This document shows positions 23,193 through 35,108 of a DNA stretch of 64,000 nt, piece by piece; position 1 is the first letter of the stretch, and each line of letters begins with the position of its first letter. This DNA comes from Agroathelia rolfsii (taxonomy: Eukaryota > Basidiomycota > Agaricomycetes > Amylocorticiales > Amylocorticiaceae). The stretch spans positions 1,860,001 through 1,924,000 of the forward strand of contig JABRWF010000003.1 in NCBI GenBank assembly GCA_018343915.1, in the 5' to 3' direction. Both the position numbers and the translations under genes were made by a program. A model generated the notes under the pieces. The model did not search any database. It was not told where the DNA came from and worked only from the letters and a program-made list of their open reading frames with translations.

Positions 23193-26100
23193 ATGGGAGA
23201 CTGGGTCTCAAATTTACCTGGGTGTATACCACCTCTGGATAGATCTCTCTTGATTCCTGAGATCTTGGACTTTAACATGCAGCATAATGGCCACCTGCCA
23301 ATGTTCTTCTTTGCACTCGAAGACGGAAAAGATCGTATTGCAGAAGTATCCTATCTCGAATTTGGGAGAGCTTGCCACCGTGTTGCACATATAATCCAAC
23401 CGGAACTACGCCGTTCGCAAGACAGCACTGAAGTCGTAGGCGTTCTAGCTAGAGTCGACTCCCTTCTGTATCATGCAATTTCCTTGGGCCTTATCAGAGC
23501 CGGCTTAATTGTGAGTGATATTAGACCCCATGTGTAAAACATGACGTTACATCGAATAAACCACGCCGGCAAATAGCCTCTCCTGATGTCGCCACGGAAT
23601 TCGGCCCCGGCTATCGTCAGCATGATGCAAAAGACTTCATGCCGCCGGCTTCTTACCACGGAGTCGCTACTGGCATCCCTCCTAAGTGACCTCAGAAAAG
23701 AGTTTGACATGTTGCCAGAGCCATTTGATATTACGATACAAGAGGCTCCATGGATTAAGGAAATTTATCCCCACCTCGGTGCAGAGCGTGATACAGATGC
23801 CTTTACTCCTTATCCTGCCTCGGCACAACGTCCGGCATTAAACGATGTGATGGTCTACCTTCATTCATCAGGAAGCACCGGATTTCCCAAGCCGATCCCC
23901 ATCACCCACGGAGCACAACTGGACTCGTGCGCATTTCGTATGTGATCATTACCTCTTCTCTCTCCGCCTGTGATCTAAGTTGAGAGTGATTATCAGCTTG
24001 GACAACGGAGATACGTGATCTGGGCCTTAATCCACGTGTGTCCACAATTGGACTTCCGCCATTTCATGCCTATGGTACGTATTTATGATATCAGTAATGA
24101 CATCCCTTGCTTCTTGTCTAAACGACCTTCAGCTTGGAGTTGCGAGTTAAACTACAACATGTTTACGTTAACCGGAACGTGTATTTTCCCTCCAACTAGC
24201 TATCATGAACCAGGCGTTCCTCCTATCACTCCGACAAGCGACAACATACTTGAATACGCACGCAGAGCCGGGGCAACAATTATTGCCACCGTACCTAGTT
24301 TCCTTGATTCATGGGCCGATGTCCCGAAGCATACTGAATACCTAAAGACTCTAACCCGCGTGGTATAGTTTTTCTTATATCTTTTTGGACTATTCGAGCA
24401 CTGACCGACCCCCTTGGCGCGATAAAAAAAGGTGTTTGCTGGTGGACCTTTTACCTTTGAGAGAGGCGAGCGTTTGGTTCGCGCTGGTGTGAAAGTGCGC
24501 TCACTGTATGGGAGCACCGAGGTAAGAATATATACTTATGTCTTGATCACCTATGTACTTATGCAGCTTTGTATAGCTAGGCATACCAAGCCATATCTTC
24601 TTACCCACCGATCCTGAAGATCGTCTATGGAACTATGTCAGGTTTTCAGATCGAACGAATTTGAGATGGATTCCACAGGACGATGGCAATATACTGCTCC
24701 AAGCTCTGGTCAGTGTTTATTATCTAGGCCTTTAATGCTCCCTCCTTAACCTATTTGATTGTATTTGATCCAGACATGTGACACGCATCATCCTGCTGTT
24801 TTGAATATTGAAGACGTACCTGGGTATGATACCTCCGACGTATTCGCGCGACATCCAACCATTTCAGGGCTGTTCAAAATGTACTTCCGCTTTCTACTCT
24901 TCAACCATACTTTTGAACATAAAGTTAACGAGAAATCTTTAGAGTCGGTCGGAAGGACGATGTAATTATGCACGCATCGGGCGAAAAGACGGTACCAGGC
25001 CCCATAGAAGATATTATCAATGCCCAACCTATCATTCGGGCCGCCATAGTCTTTGGAAGAGGGAGGAATCAAGCCGGCCTGCTCGTCGAGCCTAAATCGG
25101 GGTTATTGCAAGACTTCAATGATTTAAAACAACGATCGGGATTCATAGACAAAATCTGGTAGAGATTCGTGCTTTTCTATATGACCTAAGCTACTTTACT
25201 CATGGGTTTCATGCGATTAAGGCCTTTCATAGATAAAGCAAACAGGATCTCGCCGCAGCACAGTCGTATTTTCAGAGAAATGGTGCTTATTACTAAGCCA
25301 GATAAACCAATGCAAATGGTCGACAAGGGTACTGTCAAAAAGAAAGCGGTGTTAAGAGACTATGAAGAAGAAATCAATTCATTGTATGGCCTATTTTTTT
25401 ATCTGTCATTTGGTGATTAAATTTGCGACTTCAGATATGATTCATTGGATCATCAAGATAACGCTACGGGGGAAAATGGACCCAATAGCTGGTCTCGATC
25501 AGATGTAGAATCCTGGCTGGCCGAACAAGCCAAACAGGTGAACAACGGAAATGACCTGGATCCACAAGAAAGCTTCTTTGAGCAAGGCTTCGATAGGTTC
25601 GCATACCTCCCGTGAATCCTGATATCATGACTAACTAAATGTCTCACAGCTTGAGCGCGACTTTTCTACGCAGTCGACTCCTGGCTGCGTTGAAATCATC
25701 ACCCAAAGGGACCCCCGAGAAACTTCCGCAAAACATTGTCTTTACTAAGCCAAGGATAATTGAACTGGCGGAATATTTGACGGAGTTCGCCTATTTTGAC
25801 GTATTCGGGGATATACCAGATAAACAGAAGGAAATTGAAGAAGCCATACATCGGTTCTCCGGGGGATTATCCTCAGAGAAATTAGAGGGATCTCTAGTCT
25901 TGCCTGCGGTGGTTCTCCTCACTGGGTCCACCGGAAGTCTTGGTTCATTTTTACTTCAATCGTTGCTAGGGGATGGTCGTGTTAAGCGGGTATATGCACT
26001 GAATAGACATTCGGATAGTCAAAGTGGGCTGGAGAGACAAATGGCTTCTTTTGAGGATCGTGGTCTCTTAGTAGACCCCCTCAAGTCAGAAAAAGTGAGG

Positions 26101-27303
26101 TTCATCGAGGGCCATCTGGCAAGCGATAAATTAGGTTTGTCATTGGAGGTATATGAGAAGGTGTGTATCATCGTTGCATTATAAAAGTAATTCTTCTTGA
26201 ATAATAGTTTTTCCTCAGCTCCGAGCCACGTTGACCGTAGTGATCCATAATGCTTGGAGACTTGATTTCAATCTTCCTCTTTCATCGTTTCATTCTCACA
26301 TCCAAGGAACCCGGAATCTTATCGATCTTTCGTTATCGTCTAAACACGCTCCGAGTCTCCGTTTCCTCTTCACTTCATCTATCTCAACCGCCCAGTCTTG
26401 GCCAAGATCGCTTGGCGCATACCCCGAAGAACTCCAGACCGATGTGTCATATGCCATTGGAAATGGGTATGGTGAAGGCAAATACGTGGCCGAGCGAGTA
26501 GGTTATTCTTCATCTACCTGTGAACAAGCTCCTCACCCCTGAATCTTCAGGTATTGGCTGCATCTGGCCTGCAAGGCGCGTCATTCAGGATTGGGCAGAT
26601 ATCTTCCGCCCTTCCTAATGGTGCTTGGTCTATAACTGACTGGGTACCTATTTTTGTCAAGTCAAGTTTGGCTGTCGGTGCATTGCCATTGGCAGAAGGA
26701 GTAAGTGCTCCCCCGGACACCCATGCCAAGATCTTCGCTAATTACTCCGCAGACGATTTCATGGTTACCCGTAGATGCAGTATCTATGAGCATCCTCGAT
26801 GTTGCTTTCAGTGAAATTCGTCCTTCCCCATCACTGAACATCGTTCACCCACGTCCGGTTGGCTGGTCGGACATCATCTCGAACATTAATATGGCCTTGT
26901 CCAATCATCTCAACATTCCACTTCTTCCTCTCATCCCATTCTCGGAATGGTACTCAAGAGTCAGCGAGAAAGCTCATTCAACCGATGAGGATACAATTAA
27001 ATCAGTGGTAAGACTTATTGTTATATTGCACAGCAGTTTTGAAGAACGCATCGCTCAACGACTGCATTATATTATCACCAGCCTGCGATTAAGTTACTCG
27101 ATTTCTTCCGCCATTTCGATGACCCAGGCTCACTGAAGGAAGATGGCTTAAGAATAGAGAGCGGTGGGATGGCCGTCATGTCAACCGAAAAGATGCAACA
27201 AGCAAGCGCAAGTCTCAGGGCACTTCGAGCTTTGAGTCTAGAGGATGCGGATGCCTGGATTTCGTATTGGAAAAGTCATGGGCTTTTCAGTGAAGTGTTC
27301 TGA
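23193..27303 (+). CDS. Adenylate-forming reductase (NRPS-like, A-T-R)
   Basis: This class of Agaricomycete enzyme activates a carboxylic acid with ATP, loads it on a phosphopantetheine arm and reduces it with NADPH to an aldehyde. About fifteen exons give roughly 1,090 residues. The adenylation domain carries ISPRNSAPAIVSM-like MSPRNSAPAIVSMM, the A3 loop HSSGSTGFPKPIPITHG, GLPPFHAYG, FAGGPF, LYGSTE and the A8 loop VGRKDDVIMHASGEK. The carrier domain has FFEQGFDSLSATFLRSRL, where the phosphopantetheine serine is in DSL (the intron falls between D and S). The reductase domain has the nucleotide-binding LLTGSTGSLGSFLLQSLL, TSSIS, and the catalytic Tyr/Lys in GYGEGKYVAER. It ends WKSHGLFSEVF. 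No lesion is seen. The substrate (aryl acid, aminoadipate-like or fatty acid) is unknown. No transporter or regulator lies beside it. Confidence 0.9.
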
Positions 27304-27612
27304 GGGAGATATTTTGGGATTGAAGCCAATGTACTGTCTATAGATACCCAGGCCTCTTGACAATGTTAGTGTGAGCTTACGGAAAACAGATAAATTTATC
27401 AAGTTGTGAATTAGGTAGGCACCTGCAGTAGCTATAGGTGTCCTGTGAATATTTTTTTATATATTCGAGTGAATCATTTTGAGCCGGAATGTAAGTACAC
27501 CAGAAACATGTCCAGAGGTTTACACACTGGCAGCACATTTGATTGGAGGTCTACAGCCTAAGCGACTGTAATTTCTTGTGACATTGATGACGTCACACGT
27601 TTGCTGCTCGTC
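27304..27612. other. Spacer between reductase and NUDIX gene
   Basis: Short tandem spacer with no gene. It holds the 3' end of the reductase transcript and the NUDIX promoter. Confidence 0.5.
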
Positions 27613-28861
27613 ATGTTACCGCGACAAAGTCTTTCAAGGTCCAGCCTTCGACGATTATCTTGGTTATCATCAGCCCTCGAACATCGCACACCCAAGTCTC
27701 CCGCACCCATTTCCTCACTTACTTCGTCCCGTCTGAAACATACTATGTCCGGCAGTCCAAAAGTCTTGAGCAGATCTGAATTGCCTGCATCTGAGGCAAA
27801 GTGATTCAGGGCTATCTCACTGTAAAACAATACCGTATGACAAATCGTTTAAATTATCGTAGATGGGTTACGCTGCAAAAAATCAACTGGCAAGATCCCA
27901 CTGGAAAGCAACGTGTCTGGGAAAGCGCCGAGCGGAAAACAAGGGGAAAGTCTGGCATCGATGGTAACTTGTGTCTGGCGCATTTTCAATTGCATTTATG
28001 TCCTAATATTTCCGAAAGCCGTGTCGGTTTTTGCTATGATACGTTCTGAGACGAAAGCGTTTCCCCTTTCAACCGTCGTCATCGAACAATACCGTCCACC
28101 GATTGATAAGTATATTATTGGTGAGGAGTGTTATACTAGCACCGAAGGACTGTCCTAAACTATTATCTTAAAATTTCCCAGAGCTGCCTGCAGGTATTTG
28201 ACTACTCTTCATTCTAGTTATTCGTTAAAATATAAGTTCTACAAATAGGTCTAATTGATGAAGGCGAAAGTCCCGAGGATGCCGCCGTTCGAGAACTGGA
28301 AGAGGAAACGGTTCGGATTGTGTTAGTTTGGTATGAGCTTGTTTAGACGTCTTACTTATTTTCCAGGGCTTGAAGGCTAAGTCTGTTGTTGAAAATTCTC
28401 CAATAATAGTCAGCGATCCAGGTCAGCTTTCAGTCCCTATCTATCTCATTACAAGTATTTTCACAACCGTATACGGTCAGGGATGTCAAACGCCAACATG
28501 AAGCTCGTCCTATTAGACGTATTGCTCCCGGATAAACTGGACATTCCTGAGGCTAAACTTGATGAGGGCGAATTTATTACTAAACGTGTAGTTGAGATAA
28601 ATAAGTTGGCAGACGAGCTTAAAGGCAAGTAATATGCTTCAATTATTCCATTATTTAGAATCAGTACTTATACTGTTTATGGGACCTCTTGACTCCAGAC
28701 TATGATAAAAAGGTCCGTACATAAACATCAAGACTAACGGCAGGTATTAAAGTCATTTGTCTGGTCCGCAATTTTAGGGTTTTGTTGTCGATGCACGACT
28801 ATTCCACTTAGCTGCCGGACTAGAGCTTGCAATGCGGATCGCAAACAAGGAATTTGCATAG
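27613..28861 (+). CDS. NUDIX hydrolase, ADP-ribose/ADP-sugar pyrophosphatase type (NUDT5-like)
   Basis: It probably cleaves ADP-ribose or related NDP-sugars to AMP plus a sugar phosphate. A complete Nudix box, G-x5-E-x7-REUxEExGU, is present: GLIDEGESPEDAAVRELEEE followed by TGL. Upstream are WVTLQKINWQDPTGKQRVWE and a 12-nt exon (28182-28193) encoding most of ELPAG. Downstream, DPGMSNANMKLVLLDVLLP leads to a 14-nt exon (28699-28712) preceded by a GC-AG intron (28625-28698). The protein ends LAMRIANKEFA. Two starts are possible. The ATG at 27613 adds a Ser/Arg/Leu-rich, acid-poor leader resembling a mitochondrial presequence; the ATG at 27745 (MSGSPKVLSR) gives the short form. A paralogue lies at 45590-46850. 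Confidence 0.88.
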
Positions 28862-28986
28862 ATGAACTCTTATGTTGAATTAACATAGTACACTCTGAAC
28901 GATGTGATTTATTGCCCAGAATATATTGTCAATTGGTGGTATTGATGCAGAATCCAAGCCACAAGGATACCTATTCGGGGCAAAAA

Positions 28987-29093
28987 TGACCACAGCAGGG
29001 GTCGAACCTGCAATCTCCTGATTTACTGAAGGAGCTCACTCAGGAAGCAAGCATCAGTCGTAGTCAGACGCGATGCCATTTCGCCATGCGGCC
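28987..29093 (-). tRNA. tRNA-Arg(ACG) with a 35-nt intron
   Basis: Read on the minus strand, a 7-bp acceptor stem pairs GGCCGCA with TGTGGTC (two G-U). The D arm is GCG-AAATGGCAT-CGC, the anticodon stem TCTGA/TCAGG, and the T arm GCAGG-TTCGACC-CCTGC. The loop reads CT-ACG-A with the intron after position 37, the canonical site. The anticodon ACG is at 29059-29061 and the intron at 29023-29057. The B box GGTTCGACCCC is perfect. After A34-to-inosine editing it would read CGU/CGC/CGA arginine codons. Confidence 0.88.
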
Positions 29094-29369
29094 GTTATGA
29101 CGCCACCGCGCCACAGGCTTATGTCAGATGATGTCTGCAGGAACTGTGGCAAGTGACTTCAGACCCGTTCACTATAGCAGCTTCAACTGTTAAGTAGCAA
29201 GCAGACTTGGAGTTGGCTCAACATCAATTCCATTTCTTCACAACACAACTTCACTCTTTGCTTGATATCTAGGCCTTGATTATTCTTAAAGTTGCAGCCT
29301 TACAAGTGACTTCGCATTTGGTTGTTGTTACTATACTTCTGTTCAAATCGGTCTCCGAGTCGTCTTGCC

Positions 29370-32300
29370 ATGGTGGGATCACTGAGATCTCCGGACAAGA
29401 CATCTGTGCTCCCATCTATATCAAACAAAAAGCCTATCTGGATCACCCGCAGGCAACTATATGCCTCAATAATAAAGATTCTGCTAATTCTTCTGTCTCT
29501 GACATTTGCCTGGCAACTTCTTCAAATATACTCTACTGACGATGCAAAGCATCGTCGCTGGATCTCACCAGAAGAGGCGCAGAGAATCTTCTTGTAAATG
29601 GAATTGACTTACGAGTGTCTAAGGTAACCAACTGACATCATCATCAACTAGGTCCGTACCCGACGCTCAGAGTGCCATACAGGCTTCTTGTCTCTTCACT
29701 AAAGAACCCCATACTGCCGGCACAGATGGTGATTTCAAAACCGCAAAGAATTATCTCGCTATAATTCAACAAGAGCTTGGTATATTACCTCCGGACCAAT
29801 ATCCACTGTACCCTGCAGGGTCGTCAAAATCGAGGAATGCAACACTCTCTATACCACATTTGACGTCACCAACCGCCTGGATCGACCAATATTATCCAGT
29901 ACAATCCTTTTTATGTAACTATTATTGTAATAGGAGCTCATGTTTGATTTTGGCTTCAGATCTTAAATTATCCTCTGGATAGAGTCGTTGAAATAGTGGA
30001 TGATGACGGTCACATAATCTGGTCGGCTAATTTGGAGGAAGTGGCCGACAAGGAAGACCCAGATGCGCACAACGCTGCTAGTGCTGCCCCAGCTTATTGC
30101 GCCTATAGTCCTAATGCAGATGTGACGGGGAAGCTGGTGTATGCTCACTATGGCCGATACCAAGATTTCGCGGACTTGATAGCTAGAGGCGTGGATCTGA
30201 AGGGCGCAGTCGTGATTGCGCGCTATGGTGGTATCTCGCGTGGACTGAAGGTTTGTTTTCGTTTGCTGGGTGGGCAATAGGCTTCATGGCCGTTGACTGT
30301 GTGCAATCCAGGCTAAACGCGCGCAAGAACTAGGCGCTATTGCTCTTCTCGTTTATAATGATATAAATGATGATGGCACTGTGACACCAGAACAGGGATA
30401 CGAGCCGTATGTATCTTCTGTTCATCATCGCCGAATGTCAAATTCAACGTGGAATGCAGGTATCCCAAAGGTCCGGCACGCAACCCGACCTCTGTACAAC
30501 GTGGCTCGGTTCATTTCATGTCTGTGATGGCGGGAGATATGTCAACCCCTGGATATCCAGCTTATGAAAACGCCACTCGCGTGGATGTATTCGCGGCACC
30601 CGATATCCCAGTCTTGCCGATTTCATGGCTAAACGCTCAGATATTGTTGAAAGAAACAGAAGGTGGCGGGAGACGTATCCATGTGTCGAACCATGGTGAG
30701 TCCATCGCCTTGACTGATGATATGCAACCAAGTTCGCTTATCACTAAGCCAGGTGAGAACAAGATAACACCAATTTGGAATGTTATGGGTGTCATTCCAG
30801 GCCATATAGGAAACGAAATTGTGATTCTGGGTAAGTACTGATTATCTGCTAATATAAAATGGGAATTAAGCAATTCCATTTACAGGAAACCACAGGGACT
30901 CCTGGGCAAGTAAGCAAAATTGAAGCCAATGCACTGTTGATGATTAGTCCTAACTCCCGTGTCTATCGCAGCTGGTGGGACAGATCCTAGCAGCGGTACT
31001 TCAAGTATGCACGAGGTTATTCGAGGCTTTGGGGAATTACTTCGTGCTGGCTGGAAACCTCTACGAACGGTTGTTATTGCTTCGTGGGACGCGGAAGAAT
31101 TTTCCGTTATTGGAAGCACGGAATGGTGTGAAGATTTTGCTGATTTTTTAGGCACCGAGGTGAAGGTAGTTGCATATGTTAACGTTGGTATGTTCTTCTC
31201 TAAGCCTTGTGTTAAAACATTTTCATGTAATTCCCTTGAAGATTCATCTGCAGCGGGTTCCAGATTCCGTGCGGGCGCTTCACCGTCATTAAGCCACATA
31301 TATAGGGACGTCGCGCAAAGTCTAGACCACCCCACGGATAAAGACAGGACACTGTGGGATGCTAAGAAAGATAATGGCAAGCTTATGGGCAACAAGTCCG
31401 CTGTTGTTGAGCAGGAGGCTGAAGAATTTTGGCGGCCCTTGCGCGATAGCAGGGATTCAGTCTCTATTAGGGCGGTAGATAAGCTCGGGGTGAGCGCCTT
31501 GGGGTCTGGATCCGACTTTACGCCGTTCCTGGCATATTTGGGGATCGCAAGCGTTAATACTGGGTTTTCATCTACTCTTCACGATCCTGTGTGGCACTAC
31601 CACTCAATATTCGATACCCACACCTGGCAAGAACGATTTGGTGATCCTGGATTCAAAAGACATGTACGTTTCATTGGTTTTGAATAGTCGTTCTTAATTT
31701 TCTGACTACTTTGTGTGGGCTGGAATGACAGATTGCTATTTCTAAATTCATGGGTTTGCTCGCTTTGCATCTCTCGGGCGATTATGTGGTCCCACTTAAT
31801 ACGACACATTATACGTTGGAGTTGGATGGATATCTTGAAAAGTATGGCTTTCAAATGTACTTTCTCAAATAATAAGACAGCTAATAATAAGCCCCTCTAG
31901 GATTGCAACGATAGCAAATTCCTCCTCCATCAACATCAACCTCTCCCCCTTGCGAGCGGCTATCAACAACTTACAAAATGCAAGCTCCGAACTTGACATT
32001 GAGAAAACCGAGGCGGAGCAGGAACTTGAGCATGCTCTGCAACAATGGCACAAATCCGACACTCTTTGGGCACATATCAAGTGTAAAGTCAAAAGTTGGC
32101 TATATTCTGATACTTATCATCGTCTCTTTGGTAGAGGCGTCAGCGAACACGCCTCGCCTACCGCTTCTGAATACAACAGCGCGGACTTTGCTGCAGCAAC
32201 GATCAAAAAGCATCCTCGTCCCGGAAAAAGAATCCAGCCTAGGATCGGGCACGCCGGCGGAGTTGCGCGTCGACGCCGTCGCCAGGTCGAACTCGAGCTC

Positions 32301-32663
32301 GCTCATGCGTTTGGTGAATCATACGGTGTCGACATCGCTCGTCGCCTATCCTCTCCAGATCGTGGTCATAATCATTATGACGGTCGATTAAAGGCGCTTG
32401 TGAAAGCTATCAAACGCGTGCAGGTCGTCAACGCTAAACTCATCGCTTTCGAGCGCGGGTTTGTTTCTCCCGAGGGGCTTCCCGAGAGACCGTTTTATAG
32501 GCATCTTGGGGTCGCGCCGGGGAGGTATCTGGGCTATGGTGCGACACCCTTGCCGGGCGTGTATGAAGCGCTCGTATTTGAGGCTGATGTGGGGGCGGCG
32601 GAAAATGAAGCAGTGCGGTTAGCGGCATTGATGGATAGGTTGGCGGAGAGGCTGAGGGCTTAA
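29370..32663 (+). CDS. M28 metallopeptidase, glutamate carboxypeptidase II / transferrin-receptor-like
   Basis: This is a type II membrane zinc peptidase of the GCPII/vacuolar carboxypeptidase group. The N-terminal cytosolic tail (MVGSLRSPDKTSVLPSISNK) precedes one membrane helix around SIIKILLILLSLTFAWQLL. A protease-associated domain includes GAVVIARYGGISRGLKAKRA. The zinc ligands expected from GCPII are all present: His in NHRDSW, Asp in GGTDPSSGTSS, the Glu pair in SWDAEEFSVIGSTEW, Asp in YVNVDSSAAG, and His in WHYHSIFDT. The C-terminal dimerisation-type helical domain ends DRLAERLRA. The chain is about 900 residues in about eleven exons. The 24-nt exon 30886-30909 carries the first zinc-binding His. 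It is probably an active exopeptidase. It is convergent with the tRNA-modifying gene. Confidence 0.9.
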
Positions 32664-32837
32664 GATTAGGATCTGAATGAACGAACATTTGCATATGGTG
32701 GATATTGGATTGACTCCTGGTTCTCATGAGCTTGGATATTGCTGTATTTAATAGATTTGATGGCTCTAATAGGGAAAATATGCACGATTGCCCTGGAATA
32801 TATACACGATAATAATCATGAATGACAGGCACTATTA

Positions 32838-34833
32838 CTACGCCTGTGCGCGTCTGCGCGCTCTTTCCAAACGCTTTTGTTCCGCCTCCTCCTCATACAC
32901 GTGCTTCATAGCCTTCCTGTGCTCTTTGGCTGCCAGGGCCTTGTGTGCCTTGGTCTTGATGTGGGCATCCCATTCGCCACCAGCCTCGATCATGACCGGC
33001 TGGGATGAGTCGGTGGTACAGGTAGGACATGTGACTTTGCGTCGAGTCGAGAAGACGGCTGTGGGACTGTTATTGCAGAATTTCGCCTCAGAGATGGCAG
33101 AAGAAGAGGAAAAGGAAAGGAGAATCCTTACTCGGTGGATTTATTTTTGATGTCCAACATACGACGAGCGTTATCGGAGAGGGTTAGAGGATCCAGAATT
33201 GGCTCGTTATTGAAGAACGCTATAGGCGAAGGAGCATCGTTAGCAGCAACAGTAAAATAGCGAGATCAAATAACAAACCTTGAACGAGTTGATTAGCTGG
33301 GATATTAACGTTTTCGTCCCATTTATTACCGAGCTCTATAAATAAATAAAAAGATGCATTTCCTTGAGTCTTTTGTGCCCTTCTCATAAAGAAAAGATGA
33401 AGACAAGCGTACGAGTCGCATCGAGCAGATAGAGTGCTACGTCGGCATGATCGGATGTTGTAGTAACAGTGTCATTAATACCAGAGGCAGCGGCGTCGTG
33501 AACTGCCGGCAGGAGCTTGTTCTTGAGCCAGGATACTTGTCGTTTGGCATATTGCCGCGTGGATGTTTTCATACGATCGACAGCTTGTGCCATTTTCCTC
33601 TCATAGTCATCAGACTCGAGTCCTTGGAGTAGGCCGTGGAATTCTCTGTAGCCTATCAGCTTTGGTTAGAAGATATGTTGCTCATGCAAAAAGGAGTCGT
33701 CTCCTACCTATTGACTGGTATATACCCAGTGTGTAGTCGGGATCAGCGTCTGAGGTTGTTACCGTTGGAGATGGGGAGCGACTATGTGAGGCCATGGATT
33801 CAAGTTCTCGTACTTCGTCCAAAAGACCTTGCTGAAATAAAAACATGTTAAAAGCTAAGAACAAAAAAATTCATATTCGAAAGATAATTCGGAGACTACC
33901 TCGAGCATCTGATCAACCCGCGTGTCAAGACGAGGGTTGAGGACAGCAGGTTCTGCGTAAAGCCAGAAAAACAGAGTCTTGTATCTAAGGAAGAGAAAAA
34001 CACATGTATAAGGTCTATCGTATCGTGATAGCTATGCACCAACCGAGGTGTAGCAGGGATATTCTTCTGAGCCGTGATGATCTCGCTTGGTCTTTGGCCA
34101 GTTTGGCGGATAATTTCAAGACTACGGAGAACCTTTCTCGTGTCTTTCCAATGCCATCGAGAGGCCATCTGAGGATCGAGGATCGTCAAGAGGTTATGCA
34201 GGGCGAATGCCGCCTCTGGATTCGATGTGGCCAAGGGAGGATCGTCAGGTAAGTTGTCATATAGCTGCCTTAACTCATGAGAGAGGTTTGACAGTAATGA
34301 TTCCAATAATCCAGAAGATCCAGATGCGGCATTTGATGATGGTGTCGGTATAGACGATGGTTCGGTAGTGACTAGTCGATTTTGGAATATGAGATGTTGG
34401 ATCCAATAAGATGTCCCACCGACAACGATAGGAATTTGCCCGAGTTTATGTGTCTCATCTATCTGCCTAGTTTTTGCTGAGATACAGCAGCAAAGCCAAG
34501 TACGAAGTAATTTATGCATACAGCTGCTACTGCATCCTGCACCCATTGACCGACGACATATTGCTCGCCCGGGGACTTGAAGCCCATCAGCAGATGCTCA
34601 ATGCCCATGCGCTCCGACTCGGGTATTTTGTTCGTGAGGATGTCGAGGCCTGCATAGACTTGCATGGCATCTGCATTGATGATACGTGCACCAGAAGCAT
34701 AAGGCATGCTTGTCCCCCCTGGGACTTGGAGACGTGCGCGCAAAGCGAGTGCCAGCTCCACGGCCAGTTTTGATTTTCCAACGCCGGTTGTGCCACAGAT
34801 TGCGATGAGAGGTCGAAGAGCAGTCGACATCAT
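32838..34833 (-). CDS. MOD5: tRNA dimethylallyltransferase (IPPT; MOD5/TRIT1 homologue)
   Basis: This enzyme adds a dimethylallyl group to A37 of tRNAs reading UNN codons, in cytosol, nucleus and mitochondria. The start at 34833 opens MMSTALRPLIAICGTTGVGK, with the P-loop GTTGVGKS at residues 14-21. INADAMQVYAGLDILTNK supplies the conserved Asp and tRNA-binding segment. IPIVVGGTSYWIQHLIF, WHWKDTRKVLRSLEI and IGYREFHG are further family blocks, and TSTRQYAKRQVSWLKNKLLP is the tRNA-contacting helix. The C-terminus has a C2H2 matrin-type zinc finger (CPTCTTDSSQPVM ... WDAHIKTKAHK), as in animal and yeast homologues, and a basic tail ending ARRRAQA. Six or so exons are all in frame. Confidence 0.92.
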
Positions 34834-35108
34834 GACCGTTTGCGCGTGAAGTAGTTACTTGAAAAGTGTTTCAAAGTTTTGAAGTCTTTTGAATTATTGA
34901 AACAAGTCAAATCTGTTTGCTTCCGAAGGGCTTCTTTCTAGAATTGCTCTCATTTGCCGCTTCAAGTTCTTATTTCAAGTTACAACTCTCTCGACTTAGT
35001 CGACTAATTACTTGGGCTTGAGACACCCTTTGTCTACCAGGGATCCATACCACTTATCCTAAACCCCTCGCGCTCCCAACAGGACTTTGCTAAATTTCTT
35101 AAGACTCC
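34834..35108. promoter_or_regulatory. Divergent promoter region, tRNA dimethylallyltransferase / uL15m
   Basis: These 275 bases separate two divergent starts. Both products serve translation, so shared control is plausible but unproven. No TATA box was recognised. Confidence 0.45.
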
